From DATMER01 sp034667225 (GTDB lineage Bacteria > Acidobacteriota > Thermoanaerobaculia > Multivoradales > UBA5704): a stretch of 64,000 bases of DNA. The stretch lies in the NCBI GenBank assembly GCA_034667225.1, contig JAXDKG010000034.1, positions 323,271-387,270 of the forward strand, written 5' to 3'. The notes beneath the pieces are model-generated. The model was not told the DNA's origin. It worked only from the letters and a program-made list of their open reading frames with translations, and made no database searches. A program made the position numbers and the translations under genes. Numbering within the stretch: position 1 is the first letter of the stretch; each line of letters opens with the position of its first letter. Positions 37,275 through 45,407 of the stretch are shown one piece after another.

Positions 37275-39119
37275 CTACTTGCACTCCACCCGGAGCCGCC
37301 GCTTGCTCGCGCGGTGCTCGGCCAGCGAGATCTCCTTGAGCGCGGGGAAGGCCGCGGGCTCGATCCAGCGGCGGCGCAGCTCCGAGCGGCGCTCCAGGAC
37401 CAGCTTGCGGCCGTCGAGCTTGAAGGACTGGCGGAAGCTTCCCAGGTCGTTCTCCACCGTCTGCTCCTGGCCCGAGGCGGGCGGGCAGCCGTCCTGGGGC
37501 AGAGTCACGCTCCAGGTCACCTGCGTCGAGAACGGGTCCGCGACCACCGGCAGCTCGCGGCCATCGAGCACTCCCGGGGCCGGCATGTCGGTGAAGGAGG
37601 GGACGGGAAACTGCGGCACCGAGCCCGGCTCGTAGGCCTGCGGCAACACCAGGCGGAGCTTCGCGGTCAGGGTTGCGGAGGGCACGCCCGAATCGTGGGC
37701 GGCGAGCTTCGGCTCGTCCAGCTTCACCCCGGGGAGCAGGCTCCCCAGGCTCTCCAGCACGATGCGGTCGATCTCCTCCGGACGGCGCGTCTGGAGAAGG
37801 TCCAGGTATGCCCATCCGGCCATGCCGAGAAGCTCCAGCCGGGCCTCGCCCGTGGCCTCGCCGTCCGGGGAGAGCGATACGTCCACGGAGAACCGCCGCC
37901 CCTCGGACTCCTGACGGATCGGCGTACGCACCAGCTCACCCCGTCCGCCGCGGATCACCAGGGCCTCCTGGTCCTGAGTCGAGGGGGAGAGCCACGAGAG
38001 CGCGCCCAGCGGCTGGGTAGGGTCGATGAAGAGGTAGCCGCCGGAGACCGGGTCCGTCTCCTTGAGCCCCAGGTCGTCGGCGGAGACCGCTACGATGACG
38101 TGATTGAACTGGTTGGGGCTCGGGAACTCGCGGTCCACCCGGCTGTTCCCGCCGGCGAGGATGAGGACCGGCCAGGCCTCGATGCCCACCTCGCGCAGCA
38201 GGTCGACGAGCAGGAACGCCTTGTCCTTGCAATCTCCCCAGCGGCGCTCGAGGACTTCCTGCGGCGTGTGGGGGCGATAGCCGCCGATGCCCACCTCGAC
38301 TGCCACGTAGCGCACCTGCTTGCGGGCGAAGGCGAGGAGGGCCTCCAGCTTCTCGCGACGGCCGGCGACGCCCGCGGTCAGCTCCCGCGCCTTGGCGCGC
38401 ACCGGCTCCGTGCCTCGCGGTACCTGGGCGGTCAGCCCCTCGTACCACATACCCACCTTCTCCCAGCCAGCCGTGTCCCCCCAGGCGTAGCGCAAAATGG
38501 CGCCCGACGAGGCGGACGAGGGCGCCAGGTCCGGGGGCGACAGCCGGGGGAGAGAGCGGCCCGTAACCTGCACGCCGCCCGCGGTCTCCTTCGCCTCCAC
38601 GCCGGGGAGCGAGCCGTCCAGGCGCCAGCGCCAGCCCGCACCGCCGCCTTTGACTTCGACGCGCAGCGACTCGGTCGGGCTGGAGGGCCAGCCGAGGCTT
38701 ACGGCCCCGGCGGGAAAGTAGGGACGCTCCTTGACTTCATAGTCCAGCGAGAGGATGGAGCCCACGGGCGCGTTCGGGAAGCTCACCGAGCGGTACTTGG
38801 TCGAGCTGTGCAGCGCGCCCGCCCCAGCAATCTCGTGCGTATCGAGCGCCCGGCGCGCCACGTTCTCCACCTTGCCGTCCGGCCGGAGCACCGAGGCCGA
38901 GAGCGACTCGAGCTCGCGGTTCTCATCCAGCTCGATCGCGTAGTGTGACCAATTCGAGAAGTCGCCGTCGTCGTCCATCCGCACCCGCAGCCGCTCGCGC
39001 TCCAGGACGGAGCCGTCCGATCGGATCTCGATCTGGACTACCCGGTCGAGAATCGTGGCGGCATTTGCCGTCCCACCGAGGAAGACGCTAACGGCGAGCC
39101 AGGACCAACGCTTGCGCAT
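37275..39119 (-). CDS. DUF3857 protein with transglutaminase-like domain, catalytic triad present
   Basis: A 614-residue exported protein with a signal peptide (MRKRWSWLAVSVFLGGTANA). It has an N-terminal DUF3857 beta domain and a transglutaminase-like domain. The catalytic cysteine is near residue 297 in RWGDCKDKAFLLVDLL, the histidine is in NQFNHVIVAV, and the aspartate in YLFIDPTQP. A C-terminal DUF3858-like region follows. These proteins are common in Bacteroidetes and Acidobacteria; their substrates are unknown. It overlaps the next DUF3857 gene (39088-41031) by 32 bp, so the two are coupled. Confidence 0.92.
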   Translation of the reverse strand: MRKRWSWLAVSVFLGGTANAATILDRVVQIEIRSDGSVLERERLRVRMDDDGDFSNWSHYAIELDENRELESLSASVLRPDGKVENVARRALDTHEIAGAGALHSSTKYRSVSFPNAPVGSILSLDYEVKERPYFPAGAVSLGWPSSPTESLRVEVKGGGAGWRWRLDGSLPGVEAKETAGGVQVTGRSLPRLSPPDLAPSSASSGAILRYAWGDTAGWEKVGMWYEGLTAQVPRGTEPVRAKARELTAGVAGRREKLEALLAFARKQVRYVAVEVGIGGYRPHTPQEVLERRWGDCKDKAFLLVDLLREVGIEAWPVLILAGGNSRVDREFPSPNQFNHVIVAVSADDLGLKETDPVSGGYLFIDPTQPLGALSWLSPSTQDQEALVIRGGRGELVRTPIRQESEGRRFSVDVSLSPDGEATGEARLELLGMAGWAYLDLLQTRRPEEIDRIVLESLGSLLPGVKLDEPKLAAHDSGVPSATLTAKLRLVLPQAYEPGSVPQFPVPSFTDMPAPGVLDGRELPVVADPFSTQVTWSVTLPQDGCPPASGQEQTVENDLGSFRQSFKLDGRKLVLERRSELRRRWIEPAAFPALKEISLAEHRASKRRLRVECK

Positions 39120-41031
39120 CGCTCTTCTCCGCGGCGCCGAACAGGGCGCGCGCCTCTTCGTACATTTGCATGCTGGGGAGCTGGCGCTGGGTCACATCCA
39201 GTTGCCGGCGGTAGACCAGCGAACGCTCGGCGTCGTTCAAGTCGAGCCCGACGGTCAGCGCGCCCACCCTGTTCTTGATGCCGGCCAGCTTCGGCTGCGA
39301 TTCGACCTTCCACCCCTCGGGCCAGCGCAGGCGCAGCTCCACCTCGTCGCGGTCGGGAAAGAGGAACAGCACGGGAGAGCGCCGCTTGGAGGCGTCCTGT
39401 ACGAACGGCTGCCGGGTCGGTCCCAGCGGGCGGCTCGGCGCCAGCGTGGTCTCGTCGCCGAGCACGTCCTCCTCGCGCTGCTTCATGGTCCAGAAGACCC
39501 GCGCCGTCTGCTCGTCCGGCTTCTCCTCGAAGCGGACCCCATCGATCAGGAAGCCGGGATATTCCTCGCCGAGCCACTTCTTCCAGGCTTCCAGCGTGGC
39601 CGCTTCGTCATCCTTCCAATCGATCTTCTCCCAGGCGTGGTGGCCGGTGAAGGTGACCTCGCCCTTGCCCGACAGCCGGCCGTCGGCGTCGAGGTCCAGG
39701 TCCACCACGGCGCGCCGGGCGTTCTGGTCGTGCGGCGGCTCGGGCAGCACGATCCCCTCCGGCTTCTTCGCGTCGTGGATCAGGGCCGGCGTCCCCTCGT
39801 AGCCATACTGGAGATGGCCGAAGGCGAGCGCCCGGTCCGTCGGGTCCAGATAGGTCCGCTGCCCGTCCAGGTCGAGCGCGACCAGCATGGTGTCGAACCA
39901 GAGCGGGTTGGGGACCTGGGGATCGATCTGGCCGTGCGCGCGGTCCGCGGCCCAGACCACCTTGGCGTTGAGCTTGACCGCGTTCAACAGGGATTGGAGA
40001 AGGAGGGCCTTCTCCGCGGGGTCGCCGCGCTTCTGGCTCAGGGTCTTCTCCACGGACGAGCCTTCGACGAGGAAGATACCGGGCTGGTCCACCGTCTCGA
40101 TCTCGTCGCGGACGAAGCGGTAGAGGGCCTCGGCCTTCTGACGCTCCCCCGAGGTACCGCCGGCAGTAGCGACCTCCTTGGCCTTTTTCGCCACGCCGCC
40201 GTCCTTGCGCCGGGCCTTGCCGTAGGACTCCTCCAGCATCGCGCAGACGCTCGGCCAGCTATCCAGGAGCTTCTCGTAGACGTCCCGATCCTGGTAGGCG
40301 GCGGGCACGATCATCATCTGGGTGGCGAGGTCGGCGAACGGCAGTCCGAAGGGATCGTCCGGCACGGAAGGGAGATTCTCCCCCCAGACGCGGAGCTCGG
40401 TGCCGCGAGAGCTCTTCTTGGTCTCGTTCTTGAGGCCGACCTTGAACGGATCGCGGTTCCAGCCCTGCGTCTGGATCTCGCGCGGGATCTTGAAGACCAT
40501 CTCCGAGTAGACGACCGGCAGCTCCTCCGAGAAGTACCAGGGCTCCAGGAAGTAGATCGATTCCATGCGCAGCTCGTACTGGTAGTCGAGGATCGCGCCG
40601 ACGTCGACGCTCGGGAAGGTCACGGTCGTGACCCGGCGCCCGTAGCGCTTCGACGTCTTGCGCTCGAAGCGGGCGTTGCTCCCCAGGGGGATCTCCCTGC
40701 CGTCGGGCAGCACCGTGCGCCCCTTGAACCCGGAGAGCCGGATGAAGTCGTTGTGCGCGACCGCGACCTCCGCGAGGTCCTTGCCCTGTTCGGTGAGGAT
40801 CTTCCTGCGCTCCTGGACGAGCAGGCGCGACGAGATCGCGCCCTGGGAGTCGTAGCCCCACATCAGGAACTCGGCCCTTTTGAACAGGACCACGGCCGGC
40901 GCGTTCGGCTCCCCGGCGACTGAGGTGAGCGCGCGCTCCTTCTCAGTGATGGGCGGAAACGAATCCGCCGCCGCGGGTCCGGCCGCTCCGACCAGGACTA
41001 AAACGAGCGGAAAAACGACGCGAAGCTTCAT
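39088..41031 (-). CDS. DUF3857/transglutaminase-like protein lacking catalytic Cys and His
   Basis: A 647-residue exported protein (signal peptide MKLRVVFPLVLVLVGAAGPAAA) with the same architecture as its downstream neighbour. In the alignment, the cysteine position reads RGDPAEKALLLQSLL (Pro near residue 338) and the histidine position reads LWFDTMLVAL (Thr near residue 381), while the aspartate is kept (TYLDPTDRA). This should be an inactive pseudo-transglutaminase. It is the first gene of the pair, so a scaffold or regulatory role for the active partner is possible. Confidence 0.9.
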   Translation of the reverse strand: MKLRVVFPLVLVLVGAAGPAAADSFPPITEKERALTSVAGEPNAPAVVLFKRAEFLMWGYDSQGAISSRLLVQERRKILTEQGKDLAEVAVAHNDFIRLSGFKGRTVLPDGREIPLGSNARFERKTSKRYGRRVTTVTFPSVDVGAILDYQYELRMESIYFLEPWYFSEELPVVYSEMVFKIPREIQTQGWNRDPFKVGLKNETKKSSRGTELRVWGENLPSVPDDPFGLPFADLATQMMIVPAAYQDRDVYEKLLDSWPSVCAMLEESYGKARRKDGGVAKKAKEVATAGGTSGERQKAEALYRFVRDEIETVDQPGIFLVEGSSVEKTLSQKRGDPAEKALLLQSLLNAVKLNAKVVWAADRAHGQIDPQVPNPLWFDTMLVALDLDGQRTYLDPTDRALAFGHLQYGYEGTPALIHDAKKPEGIVLPEPPHDQNARRAVVDLDLDADGRLSGKGEVTFTGHHAWEKIDWKDDEAATLEAWKKWLGEEYPGFLIDGVRFEEKPDEQTARVFWTMKQREEDVLGDETTLAPSRPLGPTRQPFVQDASKRRSPVLFLFPDRDEVELRLRWPEGWKVESQPKLAGIKNRVGALTVGLDLNDAERSLVYRRQLDVTQRQLPSMQMYEEARALFGAAEKSDAQALVLARR

Positions 41032-41289
41032 AGGTCCTCCGTACAGCGTGCCTGCCTCGGGAAAAGCGTTTCATCAGCGTATTGCAAAAACGACCCGGAT
41101 TTCCGCGCTTGAGGGAGTTTTCCTGGGGGAGCCTCCCCCGTACGTGAGTGGCACGGCCCTTGAAACAAGAGAGAGGTGGGACGGATCGGCGGCGCGATCG
41201 ATGTCAAACGAGGGTGCTCTCTGGACGCCGCCGATCCCCATCCTTCCCAGACACCCATCCAGAGTGGACCCTAGAAAAGGAGACGCCCC

Positions 41290-41700
41290 ATGGCGATTGA
41301 AGAAACCCGGCTTGCGAACAGGTGGGCTGGTTTGAACCGTGAGAAGCTCGGCCAGGTGTTCAACCGCGAGAAGCTGGACGGTATGCGCGAGAAGCTGGGC
41401 AGTGTGACCAGTGTCAACGTCGGTCAGACCGAGCGCTGGGCGTCGGTGCTGGGCGGAGCGGCTTTGGCGGCGCTGGCCCTGCGGGGCGGACGCCGTTCCA
41501 AGGGCGTCGCCGGCCTCGCGGCTCTGGCGGGTCTGCCGCTGATCCTGCGCGGCGCCACCGGCCACTGCCCTGTCTACCAGAAGATGGGGATCGACCGCAC
41601 CGAGGGATCGACCTCCGGCAAGGGCACTGCCCTCGCCTCCGAGCGGGTCCTCGTGGACGAAGAGCCCTCGGCCGAGACCAACGTCATTCCTACCTTCTGA
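41290..41700 (+). CDS. DUF2892-type small membrane protein
   Basis: A 136-residue protein. A charged N-terminus with NREKLGQVFNREKLDGMREKLG precedes two close transmembrane helices (ERWASVLGGAALAALALRGG and GLAALAGLPLILRGATGHCP), the DUF2892 double helix ending in GHCPVYQKMGI. The C-terminal tail is hydrophilic. Function unknown; the family often associates with rhodanese or stress proteins. A good AAAAGGAG site supports the start. The 258 bp upstream hold no gene that I can see. Confidence 0.82.
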   Translation: MAIEETRLANRWAGLNREKLGQVFNREKLDGMREKLGSVTSVNVGQTERWASVLGGAALAALALRGGRRSKGVAGLAALAGLPLILRGATGHCPVYQKMGIDRTEGSTSGKGTALASERVLVDEEPSAETNVIPTF

Positions 41701-41708
41701 TTCCGGTC

Positions 41709-41762
41709 CCCCTCTCCCCCGGCACGGGGGAGAGGGATGGGGAGAGGGGGGATGGGATCAAT
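41709..41762. repeat. Dispersed hairpin element (copy 2 of 2)
   Basis: CCCCTCTCCCCC and GGGGGAGAGGG form a stem around GGCAC, followed by ATGGGGAGAGGGGGGATGGG and ATCAAT. It matches the element at 23657-23712, down to the terminal GATGGGATCAAT. Confidence 0.75.
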
Positions 41763-41770
41763 AAAGAAGA

Positions 41771-41807
41771 CCGGCAGGGTCGCCTCAAGGAGAGGGCGCC
41801 CTGCCGG
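41771..41807. terminator. Strong hairpin between convergent genes
   Basis: CCGGCAGGG-T-CGCC at 41771-41784 pairs with GGCGCCCTGCCGG at 41795-41807, thirteen base pairs with one bulge. It lies just past the stop of the PEGA gene and could end transcription from both sides. Confidence 0.7.
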
Positions 41808-41831
41808 CCGCAGAACCTTCAACCCAACGGT

Positions 41832-43070
41832 TTACTCCAGAGAATCCAGCTCGAACTCCAGCTCGACGTCCTCGCCGGCAGCCACGGTGAACTCCTGCTC
41901 CTCGGCCTGACGGCCAGGGCGCACCACCGCGATCCGATGCTCGCCCGGCTCGAGCCGCAGCCCGTTGCGGGACCGCTGCAGATCCATCGCGGTGCCCACG
42001 AAGCGGCCGTCGAGATAGACCGATGCGTCGGAGGGCTCGATCTCGAGGCGCAGGTGGCCGGTGCCATCCTCTGACGCGCCCCGATCCTCCCTGCCGTTCT
42101 CTCTGCGATCCTCCCCGCGGTCGCCCTCGTACCGGTCGCGCTCTTCCATCCGGCGGCGGGCGCGGTCACGCCAGTCGTCCATACCGTCGTCTCCCCGCCG
42201 CGCGATCTCTTCGCGCCGCTCTTCCTCGGAGCGGACGCGCTCGTCGCGGCGGTCGTGCGTCTTCGTGGCGAGGTTCTCGGGACGCACCGACTCACCCGGC
42301 TCCAGGCGGTCGCCCATGCTGATCACCTGTCCGGAACGGATGGTGACCTGCCGTGCGATCGTCTTGTAGCCCTCGCGGAAGAGGACCACGTCGTAGACAC
42401 CCCGATCCAGCCACAGGTACTGCGGGAAGCCATCGAAGTCGTCCGCCGTGCCGGTGTAGCGGCCGTCGATCCAGACCTCGGTCTTGCCCGGGCTGACATC
42501 GATGTCCAGGGCGCCCGCGGTGCCATAGCGGTCGGAGTAACGGTCTCCGTACGGATTGCGGCTGTAGGGGCCATACCCATACCCGTAGTAGTCATCCCAC
42601 CACCAGCCGCCCCAGCCCCAGCCCCAGTAGGGGCCGAAGTAGGGGTAGTAGCGGGGGCCGTAACCGTACCCGCCGCCGTAATAACCGCCGCCGTAATATC
42701 CACCGTGATAGCCGCCCCCTCCGTTCCAGTTGTCGCGGCCGCCCCCCGAAGGGTTGTGCGGACGCTGCCGGCCGGAGGAGTTGTCGCTGCCGCCCCCGGT
42801 CCGGGGAACGGCCACGCGCGGCTCGGAGCCGCCCGCGGAGGACGGCGGCGGCGAGTAGGAGGGCGGAGGAGAGGAGGGAGCCCGCCCGCCTCCGTCCCGG
42901 GGCTGAGCGGACCGCCCCGCATCGGAGGAGTCGTTCGGCCGGCTCCGCTCGCCTCTATCGGCGGCACGGGCAGACAGAGGTGCGCCTGCCGCGATCAGCA
43001 GCAGCGCAGCCAGGAGAGGGATCGAGCCAGCGTCACGGAACTGTGCGGCCGCTCGTCGAAGGGATCTCAT
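41832..43070 (-). CDS. Exported PEGA-domain protein with aromatic Gly/Tyr-rich region
   Basis: A 412-residue exported protein. After a signal sequence (LLAALLLIAAGAPLSARA) comes a Ser/Pro/Gly-rich linker and a striking tract of Gly, Tyr and Trp around residues 115-185. Then a first PEGA domain (GKTEVWIDGRYTGTADDFDG), a highly charged Arg/Glu/Asp segment, and a second PEGA domain (LRLEIEPSDASVYLDGRFVG). PEGA domains are surface-related beta domains. The ATG at 43070 has an AAGGAG site; it overlaps the GT2 gene end by 38 bp. Confidence 0.85.
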   Translation of the reverse strand: MRSLRRAAAQFRDAGSIPLLAALLLIAAGAPLSARAADRGERSRPNDSSDAGRSAQPRDGGGRAPSSPPPSYSPPPSSAGGSEPRVAVPRTGGGSDNSSGRQRPHNPSGGGRDNWNGGGGYHGGYYGGGYYGGGYGYGPRYYPYFGPYWGWGWGGWWWDDYYGYGYGPYSRNPYGDRYSDRYGTAGALDIDVSPGKTEVWIDGRYTGTADDFDGFPQYLWLDRGVYDVVLFREGYKTIARQVTIRSGQVISMGDRLEPGESVRPENLATKTHDRRDERVRSEEERREEIARRGDDGMDDWRDRARRRMEERDRYEGDRGEDRRENGREDRGASEDGTGHLRLEIEPSDASVYLDGRFVGTAMDLQRSRNGLRLEPGEHRIAVVRPGRQAEEQEFTVAAGEDVELEFELDSLE

Positions 43071-44004
43071 CGCGATTCTCCTTTTGCAGCTCCGCGCCGA
43101 GCTCGGCCCAGGCGCGGTGAAGACCTTCAATGTAATGGTACCGGAGCACCTCTTCCCACAGCTTCGGGAGATTGACCGGCCCCTTTTGCAAGGCATGAAC
43201 CAGCCATGCCAGCCATCTCTGCCGGCTCGCGGGAGGGAGGGGAGGAGGGCCGTCCGGCCCGACCCCGAGGAAGGGTCCGAGCTCCGGATGGAGGCGGTAG
43301 AAGACCACCGCGCAATAGCCCGCTTTCTCCTGCCGCGAGGCGAAACGGTCGAAATCCGTGGGGTGATCATGGGCCACCGTGGCCGAGGGTTCGTACACGA
43401 GCCGTAACCCCCGTCTTTTCAAACGATAAGCGAGCTCAATGTCTTCCCACGCGGCGTACGGGAAGCGCAGATCGAACGGCTCGGCCAGGAGCAGGTCGCG
43501 GCGGAGCGAAAGGTTCGACGTGTAGAGGAAGTTGAACGGCACGTCTTCCCGATCCTTGATCAGGGCATATCCGAACTGCAGCCCGTACTCGTTGATGTAC
43601 CTCAGGAAGGGGGTGAGACGCATCCGCTTGTGCCATCCGGTGTAGCCGATGACGGCCAGATGGGAGTCGTCGCCACGCGTCCGATGGGCCTCGCGATGGG
43701 TCGCCAACCATCCTGGGGAAGGGACAGTGTCGTCCCCCAGAAAGGCCACCCATTCGCCGGAGGCGACGGCCACGCCGGTGTTGCGCGCAGCGGCCGGTCC
43801 GCGGTTCTCCTGGACGAGAACTCGCAGGGTCACGTTGAAGCTACGGCTGCGCAGCCAATCGGCGGTGCCGTCGGTGGAGCCGTCGTCCACCACGACCACT
43901 TCGAAGGAGGGCGGCCGGTCCTGAAACTCCAGGGCCTGGATGACCTCGGCCAGCACTTCGAGGCGGTTGTGGGTGGGGATCACCACCGAGAAGTCGAAGG
44001 CCAT
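43033..44004 (-). CDS. Family 2 glycosyltransferase
   Basis: A 323-residue GT-A glycosyltransferase. It opens FDFSVVIPTHNRLEVLAEVI, with EVVVVDDGSTDGTADW for nucleotide binding and VAFLGDDTVPSPGWL for the DXD-like metal site. The acceptor region has YAAWEDIELAYRLKRRG (the ED motif). The donor and acceptor are not deducible. The first nine codons of the open frame are unlikely to be used; start placed at 44004 before the first strand. An imperfect 45-bp inverted repeat lies directly upstream. Confidence 0.92.
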   Translation of the reverse strand: MAFDFSVVIPTHNRLEVLAEVIQALEFQDRPPSFEVVVVDDGSTDGTADWLRSRSFNVTLRVLVQENRGPAAARNTGVAVASGEWVAFLGDDTVPSPGWLATHREAHRTRGDDSHLAVIGYTGWHKRMRLTPFLRYINEYGLQFGYALIKDREDVPFNFLYTSNLSLRRDLLLAEPFDLRFPYAAWEDIELAYRLKRRGLRLVYEPSATVAHDHPTDFDRFASRQEKAGYCAVVFYRLHPELGPFLGVGPDGPPPLPPASRQRWLAWLVHALQKGPVNLPKLWEEVLRYHYIEGLHRAWAELGAELQKENRDEIPSTSGRTVP

Positions 44005-44020
44005 GGGGGGAAGCTTAATG

Positions 44021-44134
44021 CACGGACACACGGACGAACACGGACCTACACAGACTCACACGGACCCGGAGGGTGCCGGAAGTCGCCAGGTCCGTGTTGG
44101 TCCGTGCCGGTCCGTGATCGTCCGTGAGTCCGTG
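44021..44134. repeat. Imperfect 45-bp inverted repeat made of CACGGAC units
   Basis: The arm 44021-44065 carries CACGGAC repeated at irregular 8-18 bp spacing; the arm 44090-44134 is its reverse complement at 38 of 45 positions, carrying GTCCGTG repeats. The spacer is 24 bp. It fills the gap between the GT2 start and the glsB-like stop. Confidence 0.87.
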
Positions 44135-44137
44135 CCC

Positions 44138-44386
44138 TTACCGGGCCCGCCGGATCAGCCTCAGGATCAGCAGCAACACGACCGCCCCGATAAAGGCGAC
44201 GATGATCGTGCCAACCAGCCCTCCTCCTGGGGCGCTCCAGCCCATCTGGCCGAAGATCCAGCCTCCGATGAAGGCGCCGATGATGCCGATTACGATGTCG
44301 CCGAGGAGGCCGAAGCCGCCTCCGACGACGAACGAGGCCAGAACTCCGGCCACCAGTCCGACGATCAGCCAGGTCAGGATATCCAT
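44138..44386 (-). CDS. GlsB/YeaQ/YmgE family stress membrane protein
   Basis: An 82-residue protein with three glycine-rich transmembrane helices (ILTWLIVGLVAGVLASFV, IVIGIIGAFIGGWIFGQM, and TIIVAFIGAVVLLLILRL), the pattern of transglycosylase-associated/GlsB stress proteins. Precise function unknown. A GGGAGGTGAGAG site directly precedes the start. Confidence 0.9.
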   Translation of the reverse strand: MDILTWLIVGLVAGVLASFVVGGGFGLLGDIVIGIIGAFIGGWIFGQMGWSAPGGGLVGTIIVAFIGAVVLLLILRLIRRAR

Positions 44387-44444
44387 CTCTCACCTCCCTC
44401 GAAGGTTGGGCCTGCGAGGGAGGATGATAGCAGCCTATTCCCGA

Positions 44445-45257
44445 CTAGCTCGCCATGCGCGCCGCGGCCTGGCGTCCGCGGACGATCAGGTAGGTGCCGG
44501 GCAGGACGGCTTCCTTGCCGTGGACCATCGGGATGGTCTTCACCGGCACGTGCGGCTCCTCTTTGAGGAGCTCCCAATGCCGCTCCGCGAAGAGCTCGGC
44601 GCGCTCGCGGCCGTCGAAGCCCACCGGGACCGCGCCGTTCTCCACGACGCGCTCGACCAGCGGCGGCAGGCCGAACTTGCCCTTGATCGGCAGCGCGCGC
44701 AGGGCGCCCAGGGCCTTCGAGGTCAGCTCGATCTGGTAGAGCACGCCGCGCTCCCCCAGCAGGATCCGCAAGCTCTCCACGAAGCTCGGCCGGTCCACCT
44801 TCTGGATGACGTGCATCACGGTCCGGATGTAGACGTTCACGTCACCGAACTCGGCATGGAACGCCTCGGCCTGATCCGGACGCGTGGCGTCCAGCACCCG
44901 GAACTCGACGTTCTTCTCTTCCGTGGTCTCGAGGCGGGCCAGCTCCACGGCCGAGGGCGCGACGTCCACGCCGATCACCTTGTCGAAGTACTTGGACAAA
45001 TAGCGGGACTGGCGGCCGTTGCCGCAGCCGAGGTCCAGGATCGGGACACTGCGGTCCATGAACGGGAGGAAGCGGGGCAGATCCTCGGCCACGGCCACCT
45101 CGGCCGCAGCATCCCAGGCCACCTCGCCGTCGGCGCCGGTCCGGTCGACCGTCTTCCAGAAGCTCTCCCAGTGCCGGTCATACTCGCGGGGATCGCCGTT
45201 CTTGAGCCGCAGGCGGATGAAGTTGGAGTACAGCTTGAAGGTGTCGGTCAGTCCCAT
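44445..45257 (-). CDS. Class I SAM-dependent methyltransferase
   Basis: A 270-residue methyltransferase. Motif I is VPILDLGCGNGRQSRYL, followed by VIGVDVAPSAVELAR. The N-terminal YDRHWESFWKTVDRTG and the late ELTSKALGALRALP are less common. The methionine at 45257 has a GGGAG site eight bases upstream, so I prefer it to the ATG five codons earlier. It could methylate a glycan or small molecule. It stands before a 150-bp gap and the glycosyltransferase block. Confidence 0.87.
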   Translation of the reverse strand: MGLTDTFKLYSNFIRLRLKNGDPREYDRHWESFWKTVDRTGADGEVAWDAAAEVAVAEDLPRFLPFMDRSVPILDLGCGNGRQSRYLSKYFDKVIGVDVAPSAVELARLETTEEKNVEFRVLDATRPDQAEAFHAEFGDVNVYIRTVMHVIQKVDRPSFVESLRILLGERGVLYQIELTSKALGALRALPIKGKFGLPPLVERVVENGAVPVGFDGRERAELFAERHWELLKEEPHVPVKTIPMVHGKEAVLPGTYLIVRGRQAAARMAS

Positions 45258-45407
45258 GATCGCGTCTCCCATAAAAAAGACAAATAAAAAGCCGGGCAGG
45301 GCGCAAGCGCCGCTACTCCGGTCCAGAAGCTCTATGTCAGGACTGCTAAGAAGTGTTTGCCGGGTTCTGGACAGTAGTGCAGGGAAACAGGAAAAGCGGG
45401 ACAGTGT

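Noticed and set aside
39055..40923. A 622-codon plus-strand frame opposite the DUF3857 gene
   Set aside because: Antisense shadow with no recognisable domain; the minus strand has signal peptide and conserved motifs.
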